Counted from the first letter of the stretch, positions 9,315-18,536 are shown. The stretch is DNA of 49,780 nt from Algibacter mikhailovii (GCF_014651495.1 NZ_BMWZ01000013.1:1-49780); one strand, 5' to 3'. The notes: generated by a model not told the origin, from the sequence alone. Program-made: numbers and translations.

Positions 9315-10853
9315 TTAGAAAGGCACTTCATTGTCATCATCATTAAACGAACTACCAAAAGCTTGATCTGGACTTGCTTTAAAGTTATCTGCTTTAAAGG
9401 TATCGTCATTAGCCGCAGCATTCATTTTAGAATGAAACTCAAATGGTGAATCAAAATCATCTAAATTGTCAAACTTACCTAAATGCCCTAAGAATTTTAA
9501 ACGAATATTTTCTAAACCACCATTACGGTGTTTCGCTATAATGAATTCTGCTTGGCCTTCGGTAGGTGAACGTTCGTCATCATCCCACTCGTCAATTTTA
9601 TAATACTCTGGTCTATAGATAAAAGAAACAATATCCGCATCTTGCTCAATAGCTCCAGATTCACGTAAATCAGATAATAATGGGCGTTTACTTCCTCCAC
9701 GAGTTTCAACAGCACGAGACAATTGTGATAATGCAATAACAGGAACCATAAGCTCTTTAGCAAGCGCCTTTAAGTTCCTTGAAATCATAGAAATTTCTTG
9801 CTCACGGTTACCGCCATGACTAGTTCCTCCTGTCATTAATTGCAGGTAATCAATCATAATCATTTTGATGCCGTGTTGAGACGCCAAACGACGTGCCTTT
9901 GCCCTTAAATCAAAAATGGACAAGGACGGTGTATCATCAATAAATAATGGCGCACTTTCCAAATCTTTAACTTTAACATTTAGTTGTTCCCACTCGTGTT
10001 TCTCTAATTTACCTGTTCGAAGTTTTTCAGAGGACAACCCCGTTTCACTAGAGATTAAACGCATAATTAACTGCACTGATGCCATTTCAAGCGAGAAAAA
10101 AGCAACAGGAATTTTTTGATCTACAGCAATATTTCTGGCCATAGACAAGGTTAAAGCTGTTTTACCCATACCCGGACGTGCTGCCACAATTATTAAATCT
10201 GAAGGCTGCCATCCTGAAGTTAATTTATCCAATTTATGAAAACCGGTAGGAATACCACTAAGGCCTTCCTTATTTGAAATTTCTTCAATTTTCTTCTTTG
10301 CCTGAATTACTAAATCTTGGGCTGTTTCACTAGATTTCTTAATATTCCCTTGAGTAACTTCATACAACTTCGATTCAGCGGCGTCCAATAAATCAAAAAC
10401 ATCTTTAGTTTCATCATAAGAATCTTCTATGATTTCACTCGATATTTTTATTAAACTACGTTGAATATATTTTTGTAAAATAATACGAGCGTGAAACTCT
10501 ATATGTGCCGAAGAGGATACTTTTTGTGTTAAAGAAATCAAGTAAAAATCACCACCGGCTAGCTCAAGCTTGGCATTCTTCTTTAACTGGGTTGAAACCG
10601 TTAATAAATCCACAGGTTCACTGTTTTCAAACAACTGAAAAATAGCTGCAAAGATATGCTGATGCCCTTCTTTGTAAAATGCTTCAGGGTTTAAGATATC
10701 AATAACTTCATCAACCCCTTTTTTATCAATCATCATTGCCCCTAACACAACTTCTTCTAAATCAATAGCTTGCGGAGGTATTTTGCCTTTCTCAAGGTTT
10801 ATTAGGGTACTCTTATCTACTTTATATCCGCTTAATTGATTTGGTTGTTTCAT
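9315..10853 (-). CDS. dnaB: replicative DNA helicase DnaB
   Basis: DnaB is the hexameric 5'-3' helicase that unwinds DNA at the replication fork. The N-terminal domain (about residues 25-130) is followed by a linker and a RecA-like ATPase with Walker A ARPGMGKT (K231), Walker B MIMIDYLQLM, and the conserved ISRNLKALAKEL and QLSRAVETRG segments. The 512-aa length and acidic C-terminal tail (FNDDDNEVPF) are normal for the group. No intein is present. It is transcribed alone on the minus strand. Confidence 0.97.
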   Translation of the reverse strand: MKQPNQLSGYKVDKSTLINLEKGKIPPQAIDLEEVVLGAMMIDKKGVDEVIDILNPEAFYKEGHQHIFAAIFQLFENSEPVDLLTVSTQLKKNAKLELAGGDFYLISLTQKVSSSAHIEFHARIILQKYIQRSLIKISSEIIEDSYDETKDVFDLLDAAESKLYEVTQGNIKKSSETAQDLVIQAKKKIEEISNKEGLSGIPTGFHKLDKLTSGWQPSDLIIVAARPGMGKTALTLSMARNIAVDQKIPVAFFSLEMASVQLIMRLISSETGLSSEKLRTGKLEKHEWEQLNVKVKDLESAPLFIDDTPSLSIFDLRAKARRLASQHGIKMIMIDYLQLMTGGTSHGGNREQEISMISRNLKALAKELMVPVIALSQLSRAVETRGGSKRPLLSDLRESGAIEQDADIVSFIYRPEYYKIDEWDDDERSPTEGQAEFIIAKHRNGGLENIRLKFLGHLGKFDNLDDFDSPFEFHSKMNAAANDDTFKADNFKASPDQAFGSSFNDDDNEVPF

Positions 10854-10918
10854 AGCTACGAAAGTAATTAAAAAGAAAAGGTTGTTATGAATTAGGTGTA
10901 ATAGGTTTATTAACTGCC

Positions 10919-10941
10919 TATTAACAATTTAACTGTTAATA
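10919..10941. repeat. inverted repeat upstream of dnaB
   Basis: TATTAACA (10919-10926) and TGTTAATA (10934-10941) form an 8-bp inverted repeat with a 7-base spacer, between dnaB and the accA terminator. It could be an operator for dnaB, or chance in AT-rich DNA. Confidence 0.35.
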
Positions 10942-10967
10942 AGTTAAAAATATTGTCAATAAGCATA

Positions 10968-10998
10968 AAAAATCTGAAGTGATGAACTTCAGATTTTT
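10968..10998 (-). terminator. terminator after accA
   Basis: A 13-bp perfect stem (10968-10980 with 10986-10998) with loop GATGA and a T-run on the minus strand, 23 bp past the accA stop. Confidence 0.85.
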
Positions 10999-11021
10999 AA
11001 AAAGTTGTAGTTTTAAAAGAC

Positions 11022-11975
11022 TTAGCCTTTATAGACTCCCATGTTTGCATATTTTTCCATGCGCTGCGAAACCAAATCTTCTGGTGATAAGTTTTTAAGG
11101 GTCTCATAAGATTTAACAATAGCATCACTAACAGCCTTGAATGTCTTATCACGATCCCTATGTGCACCACCTAATGGTTCTTTTATAATATCATCAACTA
11201 ACTTAAGCTTTTTCATATCAACTGCTGTCAATTTTAAAGCTTCAGCTGCTTGTTCTTTATATTCCCAACTACGCCATAAAATGGATGAACATGATTCTGG
11301 AGATATCACAGAGTACCAAGTATTTTCTAGCATTAATACTCTATCTCCCACACCAATTCCAAGCGCTCCACCTGAGGCGCCCTCTCCAATAACTATGGTA
11401 ATTACAGGAACTTTAAGACGTGTCATTTCTAGAATATTCCTTGCGATAGCTTCGCCTTGACCACGTTCTTCTGCTTCTAATCCTGGGTAAGCTCCCGGCG
11501 TATCCAAAAGGGTGACTACAGGAATACCAAACTTTTCGGCAGATTTCATCAATCTTAGTGCCTTTCTATATCCTTCAGGATTTGCCATCCCAAAGTTTCT
11601 ATATTGTCTCGTTTTTGTATTAAATCCCTTTTGCTGACCAATAAACATAAAGCTTTGGTCTCCAATTTTACCTAAGCCACCAATCATCGCTTTATCATCT
11701 TTAAAGCTTCTGTCTCCGTGAAGTTCTAAAAAGGAATCTCCACAAATGGCTCTAATATGATCTAAAGTATACGGTCTTTCTGGGTGGCGTGACAACTGAA
11801 CACGCTGCCATGCTGTTAAGTTTTTATATATATCTTTTTGAGCCGCAGCTAATTTCTTTTCTATCTGCTGGCATGTCTCAGTAACATCAACCTCACTCTC
11901 CTCTCCAATTATTTTACATTTCTGTAATTGGTCTTCGAGTTCTTTTATTGGGAGTTCAAATTCTAAATATTCCAT
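11022..11975 (-). CDS. accA: acetyl-CoA carboxylase carboxyltransferase subunit alpha
   Basis: The alpha subunit, with AccD, transfers the carboxyl group from carboxybiotin to acetyl-CoA to make malonyl-CoA for fatty-acid synthesis. Family signatures include [20 protein letters not shown] near the N-terminus, [27 protein letters not shown], and [15 protein letters not shown], which forms the oxyanion hole. The 317-aa length matches the E. coli protein (319). It is a single-gene unit here with its own terminator. A TATATTTG box lies 38-45 bp before the start. Confidence 0.97.
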   Translation of the reverse strand: MEYLEFELPIKELEDQLQKCKIIGEESEVDVTETCQQIEKKLAAAQKDIYKNLTAWQRVQLSRHPERPYTLDHIRAICGDSFLELHGDRSFKDDKAMIGGLGKIGDQSFMFIGQQKGFNTKTRQYRNFGMANPEGYRKALRLMKSAEKFGIPVVTLLDTPGAYPGLEAEERGQGEAIARNILEMTRLKVPVITIVIGEGASGGALGIGVGDRVLMLENTWYSVISPESCSSILWRSWEYKEQAAEALKLTAVDMKKLKLVDDIIKEPLGGAHRDRDKTFKAVSDAIVKSYETLKNLSPEDLVSQRMEKYANMGVYKG

Positions 11976-12012
11976 AAGAATTTAATTTAGCTATTAATTG
12001 TTGGTTAGACTG

Positions 12013-12020
12013 CAAATATA
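12013..12020 (-). promoter_or_regulatory. -7 promoter element of accA
   Basis: The minus strand reads TATATTTG here, matching TAnnTTTG, 38 bp upstream of the accA ATG. No convincing TTG is seen at the expected distance. Confidence 0.4.
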
Positions 12021-12043
12021 AAAACTTTAATCTTGAAATACAG

Positions 12044-12964
12044 TTAAGAATTATCTCTTTTTGATTTTCTCCTATGTTTTAAAACAGCATTAATAATAAC
12101 TACGCTAATAATAACAATAGCCCCATAATAAAAATTAGGACTCATCCTTTCTTTTTCTGGGAATAAAATTATTGCCATAGCTATACCATAAATAGGTTCT
12201 AAATTATAAGACAAAACCACTGTGTAGGGGCTAATGACCTTCATAACATGTACAGAGGCAATGAAGGCATAAGCCGTACAAATGGAAGCCAAAATAAAAA
12301 GGTATTTAAAATCACTAGGACTAATACTAAAAAAATCTTTAGTAAACCCATCACCAAAACATAGGATATACACCGAAATAAAAAATACACCGCTCAAAAA
12401 TTCATAATATGAAATCACCGAAGCCTTATGCTGCCTTAAAAACATCCCATTTAGCACAGCAAATAATGATGAAAAAAAAGCCGACACTATGCCTAATAAT
12501 ATCCCTGTAAGGTATTTAATTTCACTTTGTGTAATTATAAAAACTCCAATTACCACAAGTCCTCCAAAAAGAATTTCATACCATATAATACCACGTTTAT
12601 AAATTAATGGTTCTATAAATGAAGCAAAAAATGCCCCAGTTGAAAACATAGCTAGTGTAATGGAAATATTTGACGCATCAATAGCACCAAAAAAAGTTAT
12701 CCAATGTAACGCAATTATTACACCGGCTATAGAAAGCCTTATGAGTGATTTAAGATTAATTTTTAAATTAACTCGCCTAATTTTAATGTAAACAAACATT
12801 AAAACTGAAGCCATAATCATTCTATACCAAACCAAAGATATCGCCTCAATTGTAATAAGCTCCCCTAAAATTGCAGTAAAACCCGCAATAAAAACCAAAA
12901 AATGAAGATGTATTTGGTTTTTAAGTTGGTTATTAATTTGTAATAAACGTTTATCGTTTGGCAT
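12044..12964 (-). CDS. EamA/DMT family transporter
   Basis: A 306-aa integral inner-membrane protein with about ten hydrophobic helices in two similar halves, the architecture of the drug/metabolite transporter (EamA) superfamily. The segments LVWYRMIMASVLMFVYIKI and SYNLEPIYGIAMAIILF are typical. The substrate cannot be predicted. The C-terminus is basic (LKHRRKSKRDNS), consistent with a cytoplasmic tail. Its start overlaps the end of the upstream LptF/LptG gene by 14 bases, so it is the last gene of the tgt operon. Confidence 0.88.
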   Translation of the reverse strand: MPNDKRLLQINNQLKNQIHLHFLVFIAGFTAILGELITIEAISLVWYRMIMASVLMFVYIKIRRVNLKINLKSLIRLSIAGVIIALHWITFFGAIDASNISITLAMFSTGAFFASFIEPLIYKRGIIWYEILFGGLVVIGVFIITQSEIKYLTGILLGIVSAFFSSLFAVLNGMFLRQHKASVISYYEFLSGVFFISVYILCFGDGFTKDFFSISPSDFKYLFILASICTAYAFIASVHVMKVISPYTVVLSYNLEPIYGIAMAIILFPEKERMSPNFYYGAIVIISVVIINAVLKHRRKSKRDNS

Positions 12965-14027
12965 TATACAAGAGGTATGCTGCTAAAATACCAAAAATGA
13001 AATTAGGAAACCATACCGCTACTAATGGTGGAAAATCAGATTGTTCGGCCATTACACCAAATACCTTATCAAAGAAAACAAAAACCATAGCTATACAAAT
13101 TCCAACAGCTAAATTCACCCCCATACCGCCACGTCTTTTTATAGAAGACACCGCTACAGCAATTATAGTCAAAATAAATACTGATACAGGTAAGCTCCAT
13201 TTTCTATATAACACCAGTTTAAAACGTCCTACATTTGAAGACCCTCGGGATTCCTCCTTTTCGATAAAGTTTTTTAAGTCGTTGTACATTTTAGTTTCCG
13301 CAGCATAAATAACCGGAATTAAATCATCAACCTCAAAAGAAAAAAGCGTGTCTTTTTTAGGAATTATTTCCAGTAAATCTACATCTATCCCTATATCTCT
13401 TTTAACATAATTGGTTAATCTGTATACCGTATCATTCTCAAGATATTTTATAGTTTTAGCAGATATTTTGTATTTGAGTTGGTTTTCTTCAAAATGCTCT
13501 AAAGTGAAGTTATGTCCTAAATTATTTTTTATATCGAAGCTACTCACGTAAATAATATCATTATCATTTATCTGTCTAAATACATTAATATTATCTACAG
13601 CACTTTTACCCCTTTTCAAGTACTTATAGCTAAAATCATTAAATCCTTCACTAGCTTTAGGTGCTAAAAAAAGGCCGAGAATAATAGATAAAAAGGCTAC
13701 AACACTTGCACCAATAAGATATGGTCTTAAAAATCGAGTGAATGAAACACCAGAACTTAAAAATGCGACAATTTCCGTATTATTGGCCAATTTTGATGTA
13801 AACCAAATCACAGATAAAAACAAAAAAAGCGGAAAAAGTAAATGCGCAAAATAGACAGTAAAATCAAGAAGGTAGATTAAAACAGCATTCAATGGCACCT
13901 CATTATCAAGAATTTTTCCTATTTTTTCAGCTAGGTGCACTGTTATTGCAATTGGAATAAAGAGCAATAACATCATGAAAAATGTGAATAAATAACGCTT
14001 TAATATGTACCAATCTAAAACTTTCAT
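12951..14027 (-). CDS. LptF/LptG family permease
   Basis: This 358-aa membrane protein belongs to the YjgP/YjgQ family, the transmembrane half of the LptB2FG ABC transporter that extracts lipopolysaccharide from the inner membrane. It opens LDWYILKRYLFTFFMMLLLF, has three N-terminal helices, a periplasmic beta-jellyroll domain (about residues 130-250) and three C-terminal helices. A single LptF/G-type gene is present here; its partner must be elsewhere. It lies 4 bp after tgt and overlaps the EamA gene, so the three are probably co-transcribed. I cannot tell LptF from LptG. Confidence 0.88.
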   Translation of the reverse strand: MKVLDWYILKRYLFTFFMMLLLFIPIAITVHLAEKIGKILDNEVPLNAVLIYLLDFTVYFAHLLFPLFLFLSVIWFTSKLANNTEIVAFLSSGVSFTRFLRPYLIGASVVAFLSIILGLFLAPKASEGFNDFSYKYLKRGKSAVDNINVFRQINDNDIIYVSSFDIKNNLGHNFTLEHFEENQLKYKISAKTIKYLENDTVYRLTNYVKRDIGIDVDLLEIIPKKDTLFSFEVDDLIPVIYAAETKMYNDLKNFIEKEESRGSSNVGRFKLVLYRKWSLPVSVFILTIIAVAVSSIKRRGGMGVNLAVGICIAMVFVFFDKVFGVMAEQSDFPPLVAVWFPNFIFGILAAYLLYNAKR

Positions 14028-14031
14028 TTAC

Positions 14032-15162
14032 CTATAAACGCGTATCCATTTGCTTTACCATTTTATCTTTCCATGTTCTAAAATCTCCGGCTAATATATG
14101 TTTTCTTGCTTCACGAACCAACCATAAATAAAAACCTAAATTATGTATTGTTGCTATTTGTTTTCCCAATAATTCATTTACAGTGAACAAATGCCTTAAG
14201 TATGCTTTTGAATATTCGGTATCTACAAACGTTATCCCCATGTCATCAATTGGAGAAAAATCGTCAGCCCACTTCAAATTTTTAATATTAATGGTTCCGT
14301 GTGCAGTAAATAACATCCCATTCCTTGCATTTCTTGTTGGCATCACACAATCAAACATATCTACACCTAACGCAATATTTTCTAAAATATTGATTGGTGT
14401 ACCTACCCCCATTAAATAACGTGGCTTATCTTCGGGTAAAATTGCACAGACAACATCGGTCATGGCATACATTTCTTCAGCTGGTTCTCCGACCGACAAA
14501 CCGCCAATGGCATTTCCAACAGCACCCGAATTAGCAATGTATTCTGCTGACTGTTTACGCAAATCTGTATATGTACTCCCCTGAACTATAGGGAAAAACG
14601 CTTGGTTATAATCGTATTTTAAAGGTGTTTTCTCTAAATGATTAATACATCTATCCAACCAACGGTGTGTCATATGCATAGAACGCTTTGCATAGTTATA
14701 ATCACATGGGTACGGTGTACATTCATCAAAAGCCATTATAATATCTGCACCTATGGCGCGTTGAATCTCCATCACATTCTCTGGGGTAAATGTATGATAG
14801 CTTCCATCTATATGAGATTTAAACTTAACCCCTTCTTCCTTAATTTTTCTATTGGCCGAAAGTGAATAGACTTGATACCCGCCAGAATCAGTTAGTATAT
14901 TTCTATCCCAATTCATGAATTTATGAAGACCACCAGCTTTTTCTATAATATGGGTTTGCGGTCTTAAATATAAATGATACGTGTTTCCTAAAATAATATC
15001 AGGGTTAATCTCATCCTTTAACTCACGTTGATGCACGCCCTTTACGGTAGCGACTGTGCCCACTGGCATGAAAATTGGCGTTTCTATGACACCATGATCT
15101 GTAGTTATTTTACCAGCTCTGGCCTTACTTTGTGCATCTTGTGCTTTTAATTCAAACTTCAT
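14032..15162 (-). CDS. tgt: queuine tRNA-guanine transglycosylase
   Basis: Tgt exchanges guanine-34 for preQ1 in tRNAs with GUN anticodons. The 376-aa protein is read from the second Met (MKFELKAQDAQSKARAG), because the seven residues before it do not belong to the family. Visible motifs are IETPIFMPVGT, LTDSGGYQVYSL with the catalytic Asp region, GGLSVGEP, and VDMFDCVMPTRNARNG with the nucleophile Asp. The usual zinc ligands CxCxxC before YSxAYLRHL are absent (the segment reads DMGITFVDTEYSKAYLRHL), although the His of ATIHN is kept. It heads a three-gene operon. Confidence 0.95.
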   Translation of the reverse strand: MKFELKAQDAQSKARAGKITTDHGVIETPIFMPVGTVATVKGVHQRELKDEINPDIILGNTYHLYLRPQTHIIEKAGGLHKFMNWDRNILTDSGGYQVYSLSANRKIKEEGVKFKSHIDGSYHTFTPENVMEIQRAIGADIIMAFDECTPYPCDYNYAKRSMHMTHRWLDRCINHLEKTPLKYDYNQAFFPIVQGSTYTDLRKQSAEYIANSGAVGNAIGGLSVGEPAEEMYAMTDVVCAILPEDKPRYLMGVGTPINILENIALGVDMFDCVMPTRNARNGMLFTAHGTINIKNLKWADDFSPIDDMGITFVDTEYSKAYLRHLFTVNELLGKQIATIHNLGFYLWLVREARKHILAGDFRTWKDKMVKQMDTRL

Positions 15163-15180
15163 TTTATTGAGATAAGGGAA

Positions 15181-15188
15181 CAAATATA
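15181..15188 (-). promoter_or_regulatory. -7 promoter element of the tgt operon
   Basis: The minus strand reads TATATTTG, 18 bp upstream of the chosen tgt start, which supports starting at MKFELK and not at the Met seven codons earlier. No clear TTG is seen upstream. Confidence 0.4.
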
Positions 15189-15309
15189 ATTAACTCAAAT
15201 AGGATATTGATTGTATGCTTGGAAATTTATGGCTAGGTAACTGAGCATTATAAATCTTACTAACCTATATATACCCTTCTAATGTAAGCTATACTTGAGG
15301 GTTAGGCAT

Positions 15310-15344
15310 AAAAAAGCCTCATGTTTTAAATATGAGGCTTTTTT
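15310..15344 (-). terminator. terminator after FKBP-type lipoprotein
   Basis: A 13-bp stem (15310-15322 with 15332-15344) with loop GTTTTAAAT. It abuts the stop codon of the minus-strand lipoprotein gene and ends in a T-run. Confidence 0.88.
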
Positions 15345-16322
15345 TTACTTTTTATCCTTATAGGAATCTGTCTCTTCTGGATCCAAATATCGAGGAAGAT
15401 CACCATTTTCAGCACTCTTTCCATCTCCATAATCATTAGTTGGATCGCCATCTTCGTTCATATCTTCTAATATAGTAGGTACACCATCACCATCATCATC
15501 AGAGTCAAAATAATCTGGAGTACCATCACCATCTCTATCGTCTCCATCATGAACATCCAAACTAGAATTTAGAGTAAACTCACCATCTTTTGTATTCCAA
15601 TCTTCCTTATAGGAAGGTACATTATCATTATCATGATCGTTCTCATACTTCTGAAACAAATCAAATTTAAAATTGATAGGTTCATAGGCACTAATGCTAC
15701 CTGTAGCATTTGAGAAATATGCCAAACCAGAAGGTACGAACATAATCCCCACACCATGATTGGTATACTCTACTGTTCCATCTTCATTTTCAATAAAATT
15801 CTCTGCGATTTTAAATTCCGGCAATACTTTTCGCCATCCGGCTACCAAAGCGGTTAAATCAAAATTGGTAGGAGAAACGGCACTATCAAATATATTGCTA
15901 TCTAATGTAAAGCCTTCATAAGTTACCAAAATATTATCGGCAAAAGTTGGTGAAGGTTCAGGATCATTTGTTTTAGGGTTTAAATCAATATACCATATTT
16001 CATAATCTGTATCAGCATAATTTACCTTTTTCATTATAGTATCTTTAGCCAATAATCTATGTCCTTCTGGTATAGACTCTCCAACTTGAAGTTCAGTTAT
16101 AATTAAATCTTTCGAGCTTACATTCGGGTTTGAACCGTCAAAGACACTCGAATTATAATAATGGCTATCTAAATATGCTACAATAGAATCTTTATCAGCC
16201 ATCTGTTGTTCATCTCTATCCCTAATAGGCACGGTCTCAAAACCACCATTATCATCATTCTTACATGAGGCTAAACCAATGGCTAAACATATAGTGATCA
16301 AACTTATTTTAATCAATTTCAT
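15345..16322 (-). CDS. FKBP-type peptidyl-prolyl isomerase-like lipoprotein with Ca-binding repeats
   Basis: A 325-aa lipoprotein: the signal ends AIGLASC with Cys20 lipidated. The middle part (VTYEGFTLDSNIFDSAVSP, then LVAGWRKVLPEF and HGVGIMFVPSGLAYF) follows the FKBP fold, which catalyses proline isomerisation and assists folding in the envelope. The C-terminal third is rich in Asp/Gly repeats such as DRDGDGTPDYFDSDDDGDG, like thrombospondin type 3 or OmpA-type calcium-binding repeats. Some FKBP active-site aromatics may be altered, so activity is uncertain. It is transcribed alone, divergent from the S4-domain gene. Confidence 0.82.
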   Translation of the reverse strand: MKLIKISLITICLAIGLASCKNDDNGGFETVPIRDRDEQQMADKDSIVAYLDSHYYNSSVFDGSNPNVSSKDLIITELQVGESIPEGHRLLAKDTIMKKVNYADTDYEIWYIDLNPKTNDPEPSPTFADNILVTYEGFTLDSNIFDSAVSPTNFDLTALVAGWRKVLPEFKIAENFIENEDGTVEYTNHGVGIMFVPSGLAYFSNATGSISAYEPINFKFDLFQKYENDHDNDNVPSYKEDWNTKDGEFTLNSSLDVHDGDDRDGDGTPDYFDSDDDGDGVPTILEDMNEDGDPTNDYGDGKSAENGDLPRYLDPEETDSYKDKK

Positions 16323-16469
16323 TTCTTCTACAATTTAAAAAGCGGACATAACAATTATAAAATTCATATGTACCAAGTAATCTCTAATATTCCTTATTTT
16401 TGAAGGCGCAAGATACAATTTTAATATATTCTTGTACAACAACATTAACGTAGTTTTAGAATTAAATAT

Positions 16470-16853
16470 ATGCGTATAGATAAGTTTTTATGGTGTGTTA
16501 GGTATTACAAAACGCGAACTCTGGCAACCACAGCTTGTAAAAAGGGTCATGTTCGGGTTAATCAGGAGGTCATTAAACCAAGTAGAGAAGTATTCCCTAC
16601 TGATACTATAGAGTTGCGGAAGAATCAAATTAACTATAAAATTAAGGTCAATGATATCCCTCCAAATCGCGTTGGTGCAAAACTAGTAGACCTATACCGA
16701 ACAGATATTACGCCAAAAGAACAATTTGAAGCACAGGAATTGTTAAAATACTCAAAGGATTACTATAGAAAAAAGGGTACAGGAAGACCAACAAAAAAAG
16801 ATAGAAGGGATATTGAGGGTTACACTGATAATACTGCAGAAGATGACCAATAA
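16470..16853 (+). CDS. S4-domain RNA-binding protein (Hsp15-like)
   Basis: A 127-aa basic protein starting MRIDKFLWCVRYYKTR, the S4 RNA-binding signature of the HslR/Hsp15 group, which in E. coli rescues stalled 50S subunits carrying nascent chains. The S4 fold covers about residues 1-65. The C-terminal tail (KKGTGRPTKKDRRDIEGY) is charged and typical of flavobacterial members. It is followed after 103 bp by a PRTase gene on the same strand. Confidence 0.9.
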   Translation: MRIDKFLWCVRYYKTRTLATTACKKGHVRVNQEVIKPSREVFPTDTIELRKNQINYKIKVNDIPPNRVGAKLVDLYRTDITPKEQFEAQELLKYSKDYYRKKGTGRPTKKDRRDIEGYTDNTAEDDQ

Positions 16854-16956
16854 AAAAATACTGCTAGTAAAGCCGTAGAATTCACCAATTAAAAACTAAA
16901 ATAAACAGATTTAAATAAGTAATTTTATCTTTCAATATTTTTAATAACTTAAAGAA

Positions 16957-17460
16957 ATGACTGTTAATAATAACATTATACTTAAGCATAACGAAATTAA
17001 CCATAAAATTAGGCGCATTGCTTTTCAGATTTATGAGAGTAATGTCAATGAGACTGAGGTCATTTTAGCTGGTGTTGACAAAAACGGCTATACCCTGGCT
17101 AAAAAACTTAAAACTGTTCTTAAAAACATATCTGATATTGACCCCACATTATGTAAAGTAATAATTGATAAAAAACAACCTTGGAAGCCTATCTCAACCT
17201 CTATTACACCAGATGATTATAAAAACAAGTCATTGGTTTTAGTGGATGATGTCCTTAATTCTGGTACAACGCTTATTTATGGGGTTAAACATTTTTTAGA
17301 CGTTCCTCTAAAACAATTTAAAACAGCAGTATTGGTCAATAGAAATCATAAAAAATATCCAGTAAAGGCAGATTTTAAGGGCATATCCTTATCAACATCG
17401 TTGCATGAGCATGTAAACGTCATTTTAGAGGGAAAATCTTTTGAAGTCACTTTAGAATAG
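16957..17460 (+). CDS. phosphoribosyltransferase family protein (PyrR-like)
   Basis: This 167-aa protein has the PRPP-binding signature LVLVDDVLNSGTT near residues 91-103 and a type I PRTase fold. The arrangement resembles PyrR (uracil PRTase and attenuation regulator), but it is not placed with pyrimidine genes and the regulator function is not implied. The substrate base is unknown. Its last nine bases overlap the convergent aroK gene. Confidence 0.85.
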   Translation: MTVNNNIILKHNEINHKIRRIAFQIYESNVNETEVILAGVDKNGYTLAKKLKTVLKNISDIDPTLCKVIIDKKQPWKPISTSITPDDYKNKSLVLVDDVLNSGTTLIYGVKHFLDVPLKQFKTAVLVNRNHKKYPVKADFKGISLSTSLHEHVNVILEGKSFEVTLE

Positions 17461-17976
17461 TATCGACACCATGTCTTCAACGATTTCTGGTTTAGATTTG
17501 TGATCGATAACCACATGCTTTTCAGCTTTACTATAAAAGGGCATACGTTCAAATAAATGTTTCCCGACAAATTCTGACATATCCTCTACATTATCAATAT
17601 GAGAAATTAAAGGGCGTTTACTTCTTTTCTGTACTAATTTATTGGCTAAAAAAGGAACTGTTCCTTTCAAATAAATACTGATGGCATGTTTTGCCTTGAG
17701 TACCTCATCCATGTTTTCACCAAAGCATGGCGCACCACCTCCCAAAGACAAGACTGTATTTTCTTCATTTGCCTGTAAAAGTTCTTTTAAATATTGTGTT
17801 TCTTTTTTTCTGAAGTAAATTTCACCTTTAGAATTAAATATTTCCTTAATAGTAGCGCCCTCCTTTTCTTCAATGAAATCATCCAAATCAATGAATCTAT
17901 AATTTAACTTTTTGGCCAAAAGTTTTCCAACAGAAGTTTTTCCAGAAGCCATATAGCCTATTAATACAATGGTCAT
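17452..17976 (-). CDS. aroK: shikimate kinase
   Basis: Shikimate kinase phosphorylates shikimate at the 3-hydroxyl with ATP, in the pathway to chorismate and aromatic amino acids. The 174-aa P-loop enzyme has Walker A GYMASGKTS (residues 7-15), the shikimate-binding DLDDFIEE segment, RKKET with the conserved Arg, and SLGGGAP. A lid with KRSKRPLI follows. Length is normal. It is monocistronic and its end overlaps the PRTase gene convergently by nine bases. Confidence 0.95.
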   Translation of the reverse strand: MTIVLIGYMASGKTSVGKLLAKKLNYRFIDLDDFIEEKEGATIKEIFNSKGEIYFRKKETQYLKELLQANEENTVLSLGGGAPCFGENMDEVLKAKHAISIYLKGTVPFLANKLVQKRSKRPLISHIDNVEDMSEFVGKHLFERMPFYSKAEKHVVIDHKSKPEIVEDMVSILF

Positions 17977-18052
17977 ATTTTCGTTATAAATTGATTATTA
18001 AAAACATAGGTTTAAGCACTGCAAAAAAACAAAAATTTATTTAAAAAAAGTA

Positions 18053-18082
18053 TTGTTTTATTAATTAAACATTTTATATTTG
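18053..18082 (+). promoter_or_regulatory. promoter of first tRNA-Lys
   Basis: TTG (18053-18055), a 19-bp spacer and TATATTTG (18075-18082). From 18072 to 18090 the sequence is identical to the leftward promoter at 58-76, which marks a shared stable-RNA promoter type. Confidence 0.7.
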
Positions 18083-18117
18083 CACCCGCTAACGGTAATA
18101 TGTTAGTTTGAAATAAT

Positions 18118-18190
18118 GACCTGGTAGCTCAGTTGGTAGAGCATCTCCCTTTTAAGGAGAGGGTCCTGGGTTCGAGCCCCAGCCCGGTCA
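18118..18190 (+). tRNA. tRNA-Lys (anticodon TTT), copy 1
   Basis: A 73-base cloverleaf: acceptor GACCTGG / CCCGGTC, D arm GCTCAGTTGGTAGAGC, anticodon stem TCTCC/GGAGA with loop CTTTTAA (anticodon TTT), T arm CTGGG-TTCGAGC-CCCAG, discriminator A, no encoded CCA. Position 5 of the acceptor (T) faces C at 68, a mismatch that is also present in copy 2. Confidence 0.95.
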
Positions 18191-18193
18191 CTA

Positions 18194-18225
18194 AAAACGT
18201 CTGAAACCTTTGTTTCGGACGTTTT
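18194..18225 (+). terminator. terminator after tRNA-Lys copy 1
   Basis: A 14-bp stem (18194-18207 with 18212-18225) with one G-T pair, four-base loop and T-rich tail. Confidence 0.8.
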
Positions 18226-18281
18226 ATTTTTTATTTCAAACATAATATAACAACAATGGTATTATCTTAGTTTGAAACAAT

Positions 18282-18354
18282 GACCTGGTAGCTCAGTTGG
18301 TAGAGCATCTCCCTTTTAAGGAGAGGGTCCTGGGTTCGAGCCCCAGCCCGGTCA
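18282..18354 (+). tRNA. tRNA-Lys (anticodon TTT), copy 2
   Basis: Identical over all 73 bases to the copy at 18118-18190. The preceding bases (TTAGTTTGAAACAATGACC against TTAGTTTGAAATAATGACC) are also nearly identical, so the unit arose by tandem duplication. No separate strong promoter is obvious, but a terminator lies between the copies. Confidence 0.95.
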
Positions 18355-18380
18355 CAAGACAGGAATAATATCCGAAATGG

Positions 18381-18412
18381 AAACCTTGCTAATTTTAGAA
18401 TTAGCAAGGTTT
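18381..18412 (+). terminator. terminator after tRNA-Lys copy 2
   Basis: A perfect 14-bp stem (18381-18394 with 18399-18412), loop TTAG. The tail is only weakly T-rich. Confidence 0.7.
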
Positions 18413-18536
18413 CGTCGTTTTTAGGAAATAATATTGTATTACCCGGATCAAAACTAAAAGTTGTGTTTAAGAAACTTTTTGTGGTCATTAAATAAACACA
18501 GCAACTAGTTGAAGTCAGATGCTCCCTATTAAAAAC

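Noticed and set aside
15163-15183. Longer N-terminus for tgt
   Set aside because: The extra seven residues are not part of the family and lie next to the promoter box.
18267-18488. Minus-strand reading frame of 73 codons over tRNA-Lys copy 2
   Set aside because: It is the antisense of the tRNA gene (GARTQDPLLKREMLYQLSYQ), a known spurious translation.
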